DNA from: a virus
Strand: one strand, 5' to 3'
Virus record (IMG/VR): IMGVR_UViG_3300030618_000021
Location: 1 to 53,561 of that record
DNA: 53,561 nucleotides
The notes under the pieces were generated by a model that saw only the letters and a program-made list of their open reading frames with translations, was not told the DNA's origin and ran no database searches. Positions 1 through 8,293 of this stretch are shown piece after piece; the stretch's first letter is position 1, and every line of letters starts with the position of its first letter. The translations under genes and the position numbers were made by a program.

Positions 1-6
1 GACGAT

Positions 7-420
7 GTGACTGCTCCAGTTATGCATAAACTCTACGTGTGGCGAAATATTGATTACTTGGTCGTAGCACACGCGAAATCTGTAGCCGAGGCCCGGCAAC
101 TTATTCGTGACGAACATGGGGTTGATGGCGATAGTTCTGTGCCGGTACGTGCAGCTGCTCTCAAAGCTGTTCAAGAGAATACGCCGGAGATCCACTACAG
201 GACGGATGCTGAATTAGTGTTGTCAGCGAATGGTGAAACGCAGGAGCTCGAATTGTTAGCAATCACAAATGAGCAAACCATTCATACGCTCAGAGATCAG
301 TCCCGAGCCAAGGATGTAGAGATTCAACAGCTCAAGGATCAACTGCTACTCGCTCAGGAACAAGTGAATGCATTGTCTATCGTGAAAGGTTCTAATGACA
401 AAACTGCGAGCGGAAATTGA
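7..420 (+). CDS. hypothetical protein, helical C-terminus (5' end uncertain)
   Basis: Not recognised. The frame is open to the window edge, so the gene may begin upstream; GTG at 7 and ATG at 22 are both possible starts. The first 60 residues look like a small alpha/beta fold (HKLYVWRNIDYLVVAHA). The last 50 are charged and heptad-like (RAKDVEIQQLKDQLLLAQEQ), which suggests a short coiled coil. It overlaps the next gene by 26 bases, so it belongs to the same + strand operon. Confidence 0.6.
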   Translation: MTAPVMHKLYVWRNIDYLVVAHAKSVAEARQLIRDEHGVDGDSSVPVRAAALKAVQENTPEIHYRTDAELVLSANGETQELELLAITNEQTIHTLRDQSRAKDVEIQQLKDQLLLAQEQVNALSIVKGSNDKTASGN

Positions 421-640
421 GGCTGAAAAGATCATCGGAGATCTTAACGGTTGGGGTCTGTACACCATGCCGGGGCGTAAGTTTACGTTCCTGAACGGTG
501 GTAAGCAATTACCACGTATATTTGTCATCACGAACGGCAAACGGGGTAAGCAGCGCTGGGCAGTTGAGGCATCAAGTTGGCCGTCTGCGTTAGCAAAACT
601 CAAGGTGTTATTTGATAGTAAGAAAGAGGAATTGAAATGA
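395..640 (+). CDS. hypothetical protein, 81 aa
   Basis: Small basic protein of unknown role. It begins at an ATG inside the end of the previous gene, and its TGA stop overlaps the ATG of the next gene (ATGA), indicating translational coupling. It has an amphipathic N-terminal helix, then strand-rich sequence (YTMPGRKFTFLNGGKQLPRIFVITNGKRGKQRW). No catalytic motif is visible. Confidence 0.6.
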   Translation: MTKLRAEIEAEKIIGDLNGWGLYTMPGRKFTFLNGGKQLPRIFVITNGKRGKQRWAVEASSWPSALAKLKVLFDSKKEELK

Positions 641-885
641 GTTTCAAACAGTTGGTAGTGGTTCGAATTCTCCTGATGATCGCTAAGTTCGTAGCGCCGT
701 CTGAGTGGCAGCGTGACATCGATCAGTTGGCATCACATTTCACTGTGCATGGTCCCAAAGACCTAGAGGCCGATTCGGTAAAGGACAAACTTATTGTTGA
801 TTTGCAACGTAAGATCGAGGCTCAGGCCAAAGACCTCACGGATATGGCTCCCACAAACTGGCGTGCCGAGGTGCAGCACCCATGA
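637..885 (+). CDS. hypothetical protein, 82 aa
   Basis: Unknown function. The start is fixed by an ATGA overlap with the upstream stop, and its own TGA overlaps the ATG of the next small gene. The N-terminus (LVVVRILLMIAKFV) is hydrophobic enough to be membrane-associated. The rest is charged and helical. Confidence 0.6.
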   Translation: MSFKQLVVVRILLMIAKFVAPSEWQRDIDQLASHFTVHGPKDLEADSVKDKLIVDLQRKIEAQAKDLTDMAPTNWRAEVQHP

Positions 886-1043
886 AAGACTGGGCGATTC
901 ACCAAAGCCGTAGAGATGTACCATCACGGAACATCGTATGCTGTACGTTTTGTGGAGAGCCTGCGCCGTATAAAGCATCGGATGGATCGCCGGTGTGCTT
1001 ATCGTGTTTGAATGCCTACAAGCCAGAATGCAACAGAAAGTAG
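882..1043 (+). CDS. small zinc-ribbon peptide, 53 aa
   Basis: A short gene coupled to its neighbour by an ATGA overlap. It encodes two cysteine knuckles: CCTFCGEP near residue 20 and CLSC near residue 39. This is a classic treble-clef or zinc-ribbon spacing, so it probably binds one zinc ion and acts as an adaptor; that role is inference. The stop TAG lies within a copy of the dispersed 11-mer at 1031-1041. Confidence 0.6.
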   Translation: MKDWAIHQSRRDVPSRNIVCCTFCGEPAPYKASDGSPVCLSCLNAYKPECNRK

Positions 1044-1081
1044 CCGCCAATATGTCAACAGAAAGTTGTTTGAGGAACCTC

Positions 1082-1267
1082 ATGAAAGAACCTATCAACA
1101 CAAAGTGCCAGTGTCCTTTTTGTCGCGGCGATATCATAGATTGTCCCGAGTGTTTTGGGGCAGGAATGAGATTCGTTCCGAATCGTGGACCCACACATCC
1201 GGACTTGATGTTTCTTTACGTAGCGTGCAATGTGTGCGATGGCAAAGGGTATGTGCCGGTGAACTAA
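1082..1267 (+). CDS. DnaJ-type cysteine-rich zinc-finger protein, 61 aa
   Basis: Three CxxC knuckles (CPFC, CPEC followed by FGAG, CNVC followed by DGKG) resemble the CxxCxGxG repeats of the DnaJ central zinc domain, without J or C-terminal domains. I chose ATG 1082 because GAGG lies six bases upstream; ATG 1052 is in frame but has a poor ribosome site. An orphan zinc finger of this kind could be a chaperone-like adaptor, but no partner is evident. A similar CxxCxGxG pair occurs in the gene at 36362-36817. Confidence 0.65.
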   Translation: MKEPINTKCQCPFCRGDIIDCPECFGAGMRFVPNRGPTHPDLMFLYVACNVCDGKGYVPVN

Positions 1268-1277
1268 CCACTGCGTC

Positions 1278-1283
1278 TACAAT
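1278..1283 (+). promoter_or_regulatory. putative phage promoter -10 (TACAAT) before the helicase gene
   Basis: TACAAT in the context CGTC-TACAAT, the same context found before at least nine other genes in this window. The helicase ATG follows 26 bases later. No convincing -35 hexamer is visible. Confidence 0.4.
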
Positions 1284-1309
1284 GGTGGGTAAGGGAAAAC
1301 CACTCGCCA

Positions 1310-2647
1310 ATGTATGAACTAGATGCAGACTTTACCGACTTGTTTTTGCGTTATCTTGTTGCTGATCGTCTGATGTTGCAGGCGGTCGGGGATCTGGTAG
1401 ATCCGCAGGATTTTGAGGATCGGTCAGAACGGATCATTGTAGCTTTAGCCATACATCATTGGCGTGAGACACAAGAGCCTATCAGCTCGTGGCTCAAGAT
1501 TGAGGTTGGCGATTACCTGGACTCACGCAAAACGCCGATGAAAGCCGATGCAGAGGCTGAGCTAAAGAAAAAAGTTTCATCGATTCTCAAGCGTGAGCGT
1601 CCGCTCATAGCTGCCACTAAAGTTCACAAGCTGTTTCAAAAGTTCAAGACAGATCAGTTCATGCGCCGGTCTATGGATGAAGTGCTTGAGCTACAGATGC
1701 AAGGGCAGCTCAACGTGAGCAACTTTGCCACGATAGCGCAGCAAGCTGCACGGTTCACTGCATCCTCAAAATTCAAGTCGCATGACATTACCGAAGAATT
1801 CGAAGTACGACAAAAAAGGCGTGAGCAGCTTAGCAATACCAAACATCCATTGTTCTATATCGATCCGCTAGATGACTCTGTGCGGGCGCTGGGACGTAAA
1901 GAGTTGGCTTTGTGGCTTGCGCCCTGGGGTTCTGGCAAGTCCATGGCACTGCTACACACAGCGTGGGCTCAGGGCGTACAGCGCCAAAAGACTTTGCACA
2001 TTTCGACAGAGGATACAGAGGATACTGTTTGGAATCGGTTTGACGCAAAGATTGCTGACTTGCCCATCAATCAACTATTGGAGATGTCTGTTGAGCTGCG
2101 GGAACGGTTCGAGCGTGTCACCAAAAAGTTTCGGGGCAGGATAAAGACTATTGACGCGGTGGGCGAAAGTCTTAGTGCAGCGAACATCGATGGGATCTGG
2201 GAGCGTGAACGCAGCAATGGATTCATCGCCGATACAGTTATTGTTGACTATGACGAAAAGCTAGTCCCGATGACACCCACAAAAGAGAAACGCTGGGACA
2301 TCGATGCTACATACAATGAGATGTTGCACTTTGCCGGGCAGCGCGATGTGCGTTTGTGGATGGCTGCTCAGGTAGGCCGTAAAGGCGATAAGAAAAAGAT
2401 TGTTGACGGCGGAATGGTCGCCGAGGATATCGGCAAGGTGCGTAAAGCAACTATTGCTCTGGGAATTGGGTGGGGGGATAACGGCGAAAAGAGCCGGTAC
2501 ATTTATGTAGCCAAGCATCGTGATGGCAGATCCAGATTCGGCGTCGACATCATGAGTAATCTGGCTAACGCTCAGTTCTATGACCGTGAGGCTACGATGC
2601 GCCTGAACGTCAAAACTCAGTCGGCAGCAATTGAGGAGCTGGAGTAG
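1310..2647 (+). CDS. DnaB-like replicative DNA helicase
   Basis: Hexameric RecA-fold helicase that would unwind the replication fork. A divergent N-terminal helical domain (about 1-160) is followed by the ATPase domain. Walker A is APWGSGKS at residues 204-211, Walker B is VIVDYD near 308, and the C-terminal strand pair (YVAKHRDGRSRF) matches the usual DnaB KxRxG motif. At 445 aa it is near family length. It ends one base into the primase gene, the normal helicase-primase pairing. The start is ATG 1310, with only a weak ribosome site upstream. Confidence 0.9.
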   Translation: MYELDADFTDLFLRYLVADRLMLQAVGDLVDPQDFEDRSERIIVALAIHHWRETQEPISSWLKIEVGDYLDSRKTPMKADAEAELKKKVSSILKRERPLIAATKVHKLFQKFKTDQFMRRSMDEVLELQMQGQLNVSNFATIAQQAARFTASSKFKSHDITEEFEVRQKRREQLSNTKHPLFYIDPLDDSVRALGRKELALWLAPWGSGKSMALLHTAWAQGVQRQKTLHISTEDTEDTVWNRFDAKIADLPINQLLEMSVELRERFERVTKKFRGRIKTIDAVGESLSAANIDGIWERERSNGFIADTVIVDYDEKLVPMTPTKEKRWDIDATYNEMLHFAGQRDVRLWMAAQVGRKGDKKKIVDGGMVAEDIGKVRKATIALGIGWGDNGEKSRYIYVAKHRDGRSRFGVDIMSNLANAQFYDREATMRLNVKTQSAAIEELE

Positions 2648-3603
2648 TGACGATCCTAGACATCCTTGAGGCAAGTTCACTTGACTGGCGATACGACCAT
2701 AAGCCGGGTGAGGTTTGGGTTTGCTGCCCTATATGCATTGAAAACGGAGAAACACCCGACACACGTTACAGGCTTGGTGTGAATTACGTTACGGGTCAGG
2801 CACACTGTTTCAATTGCCATTGGACATCAGACAATATCGTGTTCACTGCGAGGTCATTGGCAGCTGCTGCTGAGGTCGATCTACGCGGTACGGTGGTAAC
2901 ACAGCATAAAGAGCGTACGGAGCGTGCCAAGGTCAAGCCAGAGCCTGCTCCAACCTATCTAACGAACTTGCCTGAGGGTTATGAACGATTCAATTACAAG
3001 TCGCCGTTCGAGAAACGAGCGCTGGCGTATTTGATGGACAGAGGCATTACCAGGGATCAGATACAACGCTGGGAGATTGGATACGCCATGGTGGGGGTAT
3101 ATGCCGGTCGTATCATCATTCCAGTAGTTCACGATGGCAAAATCGCGGGTGTGGCATGCCGGGATTACACGGGCATCTCTGATTTGCGCTGGAAAAACTC
3201 GGAATCGTTGCGTGGGATCTTTGGGATGAAAGGCAACAAGTACGCAACAATAAGTGAGGGTGCTATGGACGCTCTCAGAATTGAAACTTTGGTGCCGGGT
3301 GAAGATTCTATTGCCATGTTTGGGTCCAACATATCAGACGAGCAAATGGAAATGCTCAAGCGTTATACAGGCGGGATTACGTATCTGGGAGATCATGATG
3401 CGCCAGGGTGCAAAGGGGCAAGGATCAATTGTGAGGATATGGCCATGGCCGGTCTCAAGGTAAGGGTGAGCATTCCGGCACGATTGGATGGTTCAGATCC
3501 TAGCACACAGTCTGACGAATTACTATTGACACGGCGACGGACTGCTGTAGCATGGTCAAAAGCAACTGAAAGGTTACTAATGCATCGTGAGGCGTTCAAA
3601 TGA
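2647..3603 (+). CDS. DnaG-like DNA primase (zinc finger plus TOPRIM)
   Basis: Synthesises RNA primers on the lagging strand. The N-terminal zinc finger is CCPIC (residues 26-30) with CFNC (54-57). The TOPRIM core carries the catalytic glutamate in ISEGAMDAL (about 204) and the metal-binding GDHD near 249-252. At 318 aa it lacks the long C-terminal helicase-binding domain of cellular DnaG, which is common in phage primases. The GTG start overlaps the helicase TAG by one base, and the next gene starts in an ATGA overlap. Confidence 0.88.
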   Translation: MTILDILEASSLDWRYDHKPGEVWVCCPICIENGETPDTRYRLGVNYVTGQAHCFNCHWTSDNIVFTARSLAAAAEVDLRGTVVTQHKERTERAKVKPEPAPTYLTNLPEGYERFNYKSPFEKRALAYLMDRGITRDQIQRWEIGYAMVGVYAGRIIIPVVHDGKIAGVACRDYTGISDLRWKNSESLRGIFGMKGNKYATISEGAMDALRIETLVPGEDSIAMFGSNISDEQMEMLKRYTGGITYLGDHDAPGCKGARINCEDMAMAGLKVRVSIPARLDGSDPSTQSDELLLTRRRTAVAWSKATERLLMHREAFK

Positions 3604-4097
3604 AATTTCTATTGGGCATTGATAATTTTGTATTGAGCTGTGTTGCGTGGTGCCTCGGGTTCTGTGAGGCTAATTTCTCTTGGACGCAGAAATGGATCGA
3701 GCGGGTGCTTATCGTCATGATTGGTATTTTGGGAATGTTAACCATCCATGAGTACTACACATATCAGATTTCTGGGCTGTTGTTTTTAGTGTGGTTTCTG
3801 TGGCGTGCTCATAAGAAACCAGCCGTGTACCGACTTACTATTGAGCGGTCTGTGTTCTCTCGTAGTATGCGTATTTTGTACATCATACTTTGCGGCATCG
3901 ATCTGAGTGCTATTGGAGTCATAAACTTTCATTTCAGATCATTAATGTTTACTTTGACTATGACTCTTATGTTCTACATGCTTGCAATCCCCTGGGACGA
4001 TGATGGGCAGCGCAAGCGTCATAAGAAACTCAGTCTGGCAAAAGCTATTGGATTGTTCGGTACGTCGTGGATTGAGCAACCCTTGGGAGTTCACTGA
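3600..4097 (+). CDS. multi-pass membrane protein, 165 aa
   Basis: Unknown function. Four hydrophobic segments are visible (about 36-52, 56-68, 90-108, 112-130), followed by a basic cytoplasmic-type stretch (DGQRKRHKKLS). The ATGA overlap with the primase and TGATG junction with the methyltransferase show it is translated as part of the replication operon. Membrane anchoring of replication or superinfection exclusion are possibilities, neither shown. Confidence 0.65.
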   Translation: MKFLLGIDNFVLSCVAWCLGFCEANFSWTQKWIERVLIVMIGILGMLTIHEYYTYQISGLLFLVWFLWRAHKKPAVYRLTIERSVFSRSMRILYIILCGIDLSAIGVINFHFRSLMFTLTMTLMFYMLAIPWDDDGQRKRHKKLSLAKAIGLFGTSWIEQPLGVH

Positions 4098-5392
4098 TGC
4101 CCCATTACAGGATGAAACAGGGAGATTGCCGACAAGTCCTCAAAAAGATGCAGGACAATTTTGTGTCCTCAATAGTAACTGATCCGCCTTATGAGATTGG
4201 TTTCATGAATCATGGGTGGGACAGTTCGGGCATCGCTTACGAGGTTGCTGTATGGAAAGAGGCATATCGTGTTCTCAAGCCGGGCGGATACCTGCTCGCG
4301 TTTGGTGGAGCTCGTACATATCATCGTTTGGCTTGTGCTATCGAGGATGCAGGATTTGAGATCCGCGATCAGATCATGTGGATTTATGGGTCTGGATTTC
4401 CGAAAAGTCTTGATGTCAGTAAGTCCATAGACAAAGCTGCCGGGGCTGAACGTGAGGTTGTGGGGCGTAAAGTGCATCCAGACGACGGATCTACACGCAA
4501 AGATGTCTCTAGATCACGCGGTATACATGACGGTGGACATCAACAAAATGGTTTGGGAGATATTACCGTGCCAGCAACAGAAAGTGCAAAACAATGGGAC
4601 GGGTGGCACACAGCTTTGAAACCTGCACACGAACCCATTGTTGTTGCTAGAAAACCGTTGATCGGTACTGTTGTTGAAAATGTGTTGACGCATGGTACCG
4701 GAGCAATGAACATAAAGGCGTGTCGTGTCCCCGGCGAACCTATCACTATTAATGTTCTTGAGGAGTGGTCTGGATTCGGCCAAAAAGAAAAGCCTACGTA
4801 CACAGCAACAGTAAGTGTGACAGGACGTTGGCCAGCCAATCTTATCCATGACGGATCAGACGAGGTACTGGATACGTTTGCAGAGTATGGTGGATTGCGG
4901 GCTCGTGGAAATAAAACACCAACAAAACGTGATGTAAAAACGCCGGGATGGGGGAATATCGGGTGTGGTCCTGATGGTCCTATAAATGGTGGTGATGCAG
5001 GCACAGCAGCACGGTTTTTCTACTGTGCCAAGCCCTCAAAGAAAGAGCGGAATGCTGGTTTGAATCGCTTACCAGATAACTTGGTAGGAACCTCTAACAC
5101 AGCTCAGGCAGAGCTAAAGCGCGGTCAGCTACGAGATCGTCAACAATCAGGTGTCAATAGTATTAAGGTGATGAAGAATTATCATCCAACGGTGAAACCG
5201 ATGACTCTTGCACGGTATCTTGTGAGACTCGTGACTCCACCTAAGGGTATCTGTCTTGATATGTTTGCAGGCTCAGGGACATTTGTTGTAGCGGCATTGG
5301 CTGAGGGATTCAATGCCTACGGTATTGAGAATGAACAACATTATGTTGACATCGCTGAGGGACGCATACAACACTTTCTGAACGGAGAATAG
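4097..5392 (+). CDS. DNA methyltransferase, beta-class (N6-adenine or N4-cytosine)
   Basis: Transfers methyl groups from SAM to an exocyclic base amine. Catalytic motif IV, DPPY, is at residues 29-32. The SAM-binding motif I (FAGSGT, about 390-395) is near the C-terminus; this IV-before-I order defines the beta class. A long central region (about 110-350) would hold the target-recognition domain. No restriction endonuclease is adjacent, so it is probably an orphan enzyme used for self-protection or regulation. The target sequence cannot be read from the protein. Confidence 0.88.
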   Translation: MPHYRMKQGDCRQVLKKMQDNFVSSIVTDPPYEIGFMNHGWDSSGIAYEVAVWKEAYRVLKPGGYLLAFGGARTYHRLACAIEDAGFEIRDQIMWIYGSGFPKSLDVSKSIDKAAGAEREVVGRKVHPDDGSTRKDVSRSRGIHDGGHQQNGLGDITVPATESAKQWDGWHTALKPAHEPIVVARKPLIGTVVENVLTHGTGAMNIKACRVPGEPITINVLEEWSGFGQKEKPTYTATVSVTGRWPANLIHDGSDEVLDTFAEYGGLRARGNKTPTKRDVKTPGWGNIGCGPDGPINGGDAGTAARFFYCAKPSKKERNAGLNRLPDNLVGTSNTAQAELKRGQLRDRQQSGVNSIKVMKNYHPTVKPMTLARYLVRLVTPPKGICLDMFAGSGTFVVAALAEGFNAYGIENEQHYVDIAEGRIQHFLNGE

Positions 5393-5396
5393 GTGA

Positions 5397-6350
5397 ATGA
5401 AGTATCTATTGGTGGATGGTAAGAATATGTTGTTCCGTGCAGGTTACGCATCACCCAACCTCCAGACGCAAGATAAGCGACTTTCTGGTGCATTACATGG
5501 GTTTCTCAAAATGCTTAGCCGGGTCCGGGTCCAGCATCAGGACGCAGAACTGGTAGTGATCTGGGAACAGGCCGGTCAGCAGACGTATCGCCACAAGCTC
5601 TATCCCGGGTACAAGGATCGTTCACAAGCAAAGCCAGATCCGATAGCTCAGGGTATCCAAAAGCAGATAGAACCTATTCAGGCGATGTGCCATGCTTGCG
5701 GTGTACGTTGGGTGCAGATGCTTGGGATCGAGGCCGATGATGTTGCCGGACTATTGACTGTATCGCTGCGAGCTTTGAATCACGAGATTCTGTTGCTGTC
5801 TGGAGATAAGGATTGGTGGCAGCTTGCTCCGATTCCCGGTGTGACGGTGTTGTGTGAGCAAGGCACTACACGCGATGAGCCTATAGTTACGGACGCAAAG
5901 GTCATGGATAAATTCGGATGTAAGGCTAAAGACTTGATACGTCTCCGTCCGTTCCTGGGAGACACCTCGGATAAAATCCCACGGGTGAGACCGCGATTCT
6001 TTGAGCGTGACGCACTGGCATTGGTTCGGGCAGGCTGCAATCCAAAATGGCCATTGGATCAGCAACCGGAGTTTGTACAACAGTTTCCTGATATCAAGCA
6101 GTTGTGGCCGAATTACGTACGCAACTACAGGTTGATGAAAATTGCCCGTACATTGGACGACTGTCATGTTTCTGTTGAGGCTTTCAATCAGGTGATGAAC
6201 ATCGTGACAGGTCCGTTGCCGGAGCGTAATTATCAGGCAATGATTCGTGTGATGGCCGACTGGGAACTAGATTCAGCTATGGCGAACCGTACTTTCATAT
6301 TTTCTATTGCACGCACAGCAACTCCTGTTGTAGAGTCTGAGCTGGGATAA
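5397..6350 (+). CDS. 5'-3' exonuclease / flap endonuclease (PIN-FEN fold)
   Basis: Removes primers and flaps; supplies the 5' nuclease that the phage polymerase lacks. Acidic metal-site motifs follow family order: VDGKNMLFRA at the N-terminus, GIEADDVAGLL near 108-118, LSGDKDWWQL near 138, and the helix-hairpin region LGDTSDKIP. Length (317 aa) fits phage and bacterial stand-alone enzymes. ATG 5397 has GGAG-AATAGGTGA upstream. Confidence 0.88.
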   Translation: MKYLLVDGKNMLFRAGYASPNLQTQDKRLSGALHGFLKMLSRVRVQHQDAELVVIWEQAGQQTYRHKLYPGYKDRSQAKPDPIAQGIQKQIEPIQAMCHACGVRWVQMLGIEADDVAGLLTVSLRALNHEILLLSGDKDWWQLAPIPGVTVLCEQGTTRDEPIVTDAKVMDKFGCKAKDLIRLRPFLGDTSDKIPRVRPRFFERDALALVRAGCNPKWPLDQQPEFVQQFPDIKQLWPNYVRNYRLMKIARTLDDCHVSVEAFNQVMNIVTGPLPERNYQAMIRVMADWELDSAMANRTFIFSIARTATPVVESELG

Positions 6351-6368
6351 GGAGTACCGTGCAACAGT

Positions 6369-8195
6369 ATGTCAAAATTCAGGTTGTCCGAATCACTACC
6401 GGACAGCGCGATCTCATTAAACTATGAGGGGTTCGCTGGACTAGAGCCGATGATTCTTAAATTCGCAAATATGACTTGGCAGCGAATTCCAGAGTCACAT
6501 CGGCGTCATATAGACAAAGAGGATATATTGCAGGAGACGCGAATGCGTGCGTTTGCTGCAATAGCAAGTTACGATCCAGGTAAAACTGGATTGAACGGCA
6601 AGACAGCAAAACTTTCATCTTGGGTGTATGGCACGCTCGCGTTACGCATGCGAGAAGTCAACGCTCCATTCACAGATCCAACACGCAATCAGAGTCGCAG
6701 CGGTATAGTTGTTGGCTTTGATGAGGCGTGGGAGAATCCTTTTTCGACATACGAACCCGTATTCGAAATGGGTCCGCATCTGCATGACTCGCTCGAATCG
6801 TTTGAGCAGGCGTACAAAGAGTCTGACACTAACACTCAACAGATGTTTCTTGATACGTTGGGACTACGAACTAAAATTCGTATTTCACCTAAACGCGGAA
6901 ATTCTGTTGCATTAGACATCGCGACCAAATGCAGGCTTACACCGACAGATTTACGGACGTTGCGGTCGCATGGAACGGAAAGGTGCGTTATCGTGGCAGC
7001 AAAACTAAGTAAAGGCGGAAAGCTCCCGCAGATCGAATGTGTAAAGTGCAGCAATAGTTTTTCAGTTACTGATGTCGGAAAGACTATTGACGCGCGTACT
7101 CTCGTGTGCTCAAATTGTTATGCAGAACAAAGTGAGAGTGAACTGACTTGCTTTGCAAAAGAATATGAGCCAACCGCGCCGGAGTGTTCGGGTCTATGTC
7201 CAGATCGAACCGTTTGCGCTGAGGTATCAACTAAGGGAGCCTATATGGGGATCAAAGTATCGAACAGCAAATCAGGCAAGACAAAGTCAACTCCAGCAGT
7301 AAAACCTGCATCAGAGATTGTGGACGATCCATTCGCTGATGAACCATTGGAGGTCGCAGGTTATCCGGTGGGGTCGTTGACTATCGGTAGTGAGCAGCTT
7401 GAGGTAGAGGATAATTCTATCGATGGCCATGACGATGAGCCAGCTGACGGAGAGTTCGATGAGCCGTTGGAGGAGGTACCTGAGGAACTGGAGGTACATG
7501 AACCAGCTCATGCAGACGAACCTCTGGATACGGCAGCAGATGATCCATTTCTCGACACAGCAGTCGAGGAGAAACCAAAACCCGCTACGGCGGCTAAACC
7601 CTCTCGTCAGAAAGAACAGGTGGTTATCGTGCCTGCCAAGCCTACTCCCGTGAAGGTTGCTCAAAAGAAAGTGCCGGTTAAGGCTGTGCCTGCTAAAAAG
7701 GCTGTTGTGGTCGTCAAAGCAAAGCCTGTAGTCAAGGCGGCAGCTCCTGTGAAGGTCGCAGCCAAGCCCGTAAAGGCAGCAAAGCCCGCTCCAGCGAAAA
7801 CGGCGGCTCTGGCTAAGGCTGGTAAAAAGGCCAAACGCGTGCTTAAGGCGTTCAAGCCTCAGTATTGGACCGGTCAGCATCCGTTCCGTCCAGGCACTGC
7901 GCTACACAAGATCGCTGAGAAACTGTTGACGCCTCCGGGTGTCAAGCTGAATCAGCTGATCGCATATGTCGCTAAGCAGGGGCTCAATTGGCGTGGTGTG
8001 CGTCACAATCTGGCCAAGGGTGCATCATTCAATGGCCAGTGGGAGTGGAAGTTCAAAATCGCTGACGACGATGCTCAGATGGTGACGATGAAAATCACTA
8101 AGCACCCTGATGCTGAGTACAAGAAAGAGTGCGGTGAGCCCGTCAAGCCTGTGGTCAAGGCCAAGGCAAAGGCAAAGGCAAAGGGCAAAAAGTAA
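6369..8195 (+). CDS. sigma-factor-like protein fused to zinc ribbon and histone-H1-like tail
   Basis: Residues about 45-100 (EDILQETRMRAFAAIASYDP, then SSWVYGTLALRMRE) match the pattern of sigma-70 region 2. A helix-turn-helix-like stretch near 180-200 (IATKCRLTPTDLRTL) could be region 4. A zinc ribbon follows (CVKC and CSNC, about 224-250), then an acidic linker, a lysine/alanine/proline-rich histone-H1-like segment (about 415-490) and a compact C-terminal domain (about 495-580). The expected role is RNA polymerase reprogramming and DNA binding; this is inference. A strong internal start at ATG 7245 (see findings) may yield the C-terminal half alone. Confidence 0.6.
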   Translation: MSKFRLSESLPDSAISLNYEGFAGLEPMILKFANMTWQRIPESHRRHIDKEDILQETRMRAFAAIASYDPGKTGLNGKTAKLSSWVYGTLALRMREVNAPFTDPTRNQSRSGIVVGFDEAWENPFSTYEPVFEMGPHLHDSLESFEQAYKESDTNTQQMFLDTLGLRTKIRISPKRGNSVALDIATKCRLTPTDLRTLRSHGTERCVIVAAKLSKGGKLPQIECVKCSNSFSVTDVGKTIDARTLVCSNCYAEQSESELTCFAKEYEPTAPECSGLCPDRTVCAEVSTKGAYMGIKVSNSKSGKTKSTPAVKPASEIVDDPFADEPLEVAGYPVGSLTIGSEQLEVEDNSIDGHDDEPADGEFDEPLEEVPEELEVHEPAHADEPLDTAADDPFLDTAVEEKPKPATAAKPSRQKEQVVIVPAKPTPVKVAQKKVPVKAVPAKKAVVVVKAKPVVKAAAPVKVAAKPVKAAKPAPAKTAALAKAGKKAKRVLKAFKPQYWTGQHPFRPGTALHKIAEKLLTPPGVKLNQLIAYVAKQGLNWRGVRHNLAKGASFNGQWEWKFKIADDDAQMVTMKITKHPDAEYKKECGEPVKPVVKAKAKAKAKGKK

Positions 8196-8223
8196 AGCGG
8201 TTTGCAGCACTTATTGTTGAGTG

Positions 8224-8259
8224 CAAAGGGTTCTATCACTCCACGGGTAGAACCCTTTG
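8224..8259 (+). terminator. intrinsic terminator-like hairpin
   Basis: CAAAGGGTTCT pairs with AGAACCCTTTG, an 11-bp stem with a 14-base loop, ending in TTTGTG. It lies after the sigma-like gene and directly before the next TACAAT element, so it would separate two transcription units. Confidence 0.7.
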
Positions 8260-8269
8260 TGCTGTCCGC

Positions 8270-8293
8270 TACAATCTCTATACGAGGTGTGAC
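8270..8293 (+). promoter_or_regulatory. putative phage promoter: CGC-TACAAT then GAGG
   Basis: TACAAT (8270-8275) follows the hairpin. ACGAGGTGTGAC and the ATG at 8294 come next, so the 5' leader would be only about 15 bases. It shares the TAYAAT-CT-N4-GAGG arrangement with the promoters before the SSB and RecA genes. Confidence 0.5.

Noticed and set aside
763-1194. 143-codon minus ORF
   Set aside because: Antisense to two coupled + genes with zinc motifs; no ribosome site and no sensible protein features.
7311-7880. 189-codon minus ORF
   Set aside because: Shadow of the low-complexity Lys/Ala/Pro region of the sigma-like gene; composition is that of a complementary repeat.
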